Source of the DNA: Clostridium gelidum
GTDB lineage: Bacteria > Bacillota > Clostridia > Clostridiales > Clostridiaceae
Direction of reading: 5' to 3'
Assembly: GCF_019977655.1 (NCBI RefSeq)
Contig: NZ_AP024849.1
Span: 3,815,001-3,879,000 of the forward strand
DNA: 64,000 nt
The notes beneath the pieces were generated by a model. It saw only the letters and a program-made list of their open reading frames with translations, ran no database searches and was not told where the DNA came from. The first letter of the stretch is position 1. Every line of letters starts with the position of its first letter. This document shows positions 63,741 through 64,000 of this stretch, piece by piece. A program made the translations under genes and the position numbers.

Positions 63741-64000
63741 TATTTTTTCCTCCTAAATTTAAATTTAATCAATACTGATTGTATTTATTGTATAATATAA
63801 AAATATTAATGTAAATTATAATTTTACCATTTCATACATTATTCTTTTTAATATACATAGTAATATAATATTTTCCTTTATTTCGGCTTATTATTTTACA
63901 TTATTATAATAAATGCGATAAATTGTTTACACAGTCATGAATATGTTGCATTTTTTTTTAATTAATGTTACCATAATGAAAATGTTTGTAAAACATAACT

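Overview
The window is a very A+T-rich, densely packed stretch of a nitrogen-fixing, anaerobic, low-GC Firmicute. I read it as a Clostridium sensu stricto chromosome. The reasons are the clostridial nif layout (nifH-nifI1-nifI2-nifD-nifK-nifE, a fused nifN-B, and a homocitrate synthase split into nifV-omega and nifV-alpha), a C. pasteurianum-type thioredoxin-like [2Fe-2S] ferredoxin, strong GGAGG ribosome sites and an asparagine T-box. Species cannot be fixed from the sequence alone. No rRNA, tRNA or CRISPR array is visible.

Layout. (1) 1-5.0 kb: ethanolamine use on the minus strand (eutA, permease, eutB, eutC running off the left end), behind two tandem terminator leaders. (2) 5.0-19.7 kb: a decayed polymorphic-toxin array of VgrG-like spike proteins, a DUF4280 PAAR-like tip, an Eag-like chaperone, a spike-linked PoNe-type DNase with its PoNi-type immunity protein, a second spike-toxin lacking its N terminus, and a TNT-type NADase fragment cut by an IS110-family element. 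No sheath, tube or ATPase genes are here. (3) 20.0-32.6 kb: reductive pyrimidine breakdown (PydC, PydA, PydB, an ABC transporter, a malonate-semialdehyde-reductase-like alcohol dehydrogenase, an omega-aminotransferase and a PucR activator). (4) 33.0-36.1 kb on the plus strand: asparagine synthetase behind an Asn T-box, then an RpiR regulator. (5) 36.2-50.5 kb: the nif region. (6) 51.0-63.7 kb: a MORN-like repeat protein, anfO without any other anf gene, a DNA-binding/PBP-fold regulator, and a metal-uptake module (FecBCD-type transporter, second lipoprotein, two cytoplasmic solute-binding-like proteins, a GTPase-ABC fusion and two methyltransferases), ending with a molbindin.

What ties the window together. 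Eleven leaders have the same design: a small hairpin with a six-base loop that always reads A-A-N-G-purine-N, placed so that its loop or 3' arm is the start of an intrinsic terminator. They stand before eutA (two), the pyrimidine ABC/PydABC operon, the aminotransferase, pucR, rpiR, nifV (two), nifH, anfO and fecCD. This matches the logic of ANTAR-protein antitermination (EutV, NasR, NitR), so nitrogen fixation, ethanolamine, pyrimidine nitrogen and metal supply probably form one RNA-level regulon. The usual second hairpin (P1) is convincing only in one eut leader, and in at least two cases the predicted promoter lies so close that no P1 would fit. The exact mechanism is therefore open.

Other features of note are a family of 70-240 bp imperfect palindromes between genes, a 51-bp tandem repeat between nifK and nifE, two promoter-like copies 99 bp apart before nifH, and an apparent AUU start for eutA. 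Starts given here were often moved inward from the longest frame to the first start with a good ribosome site.
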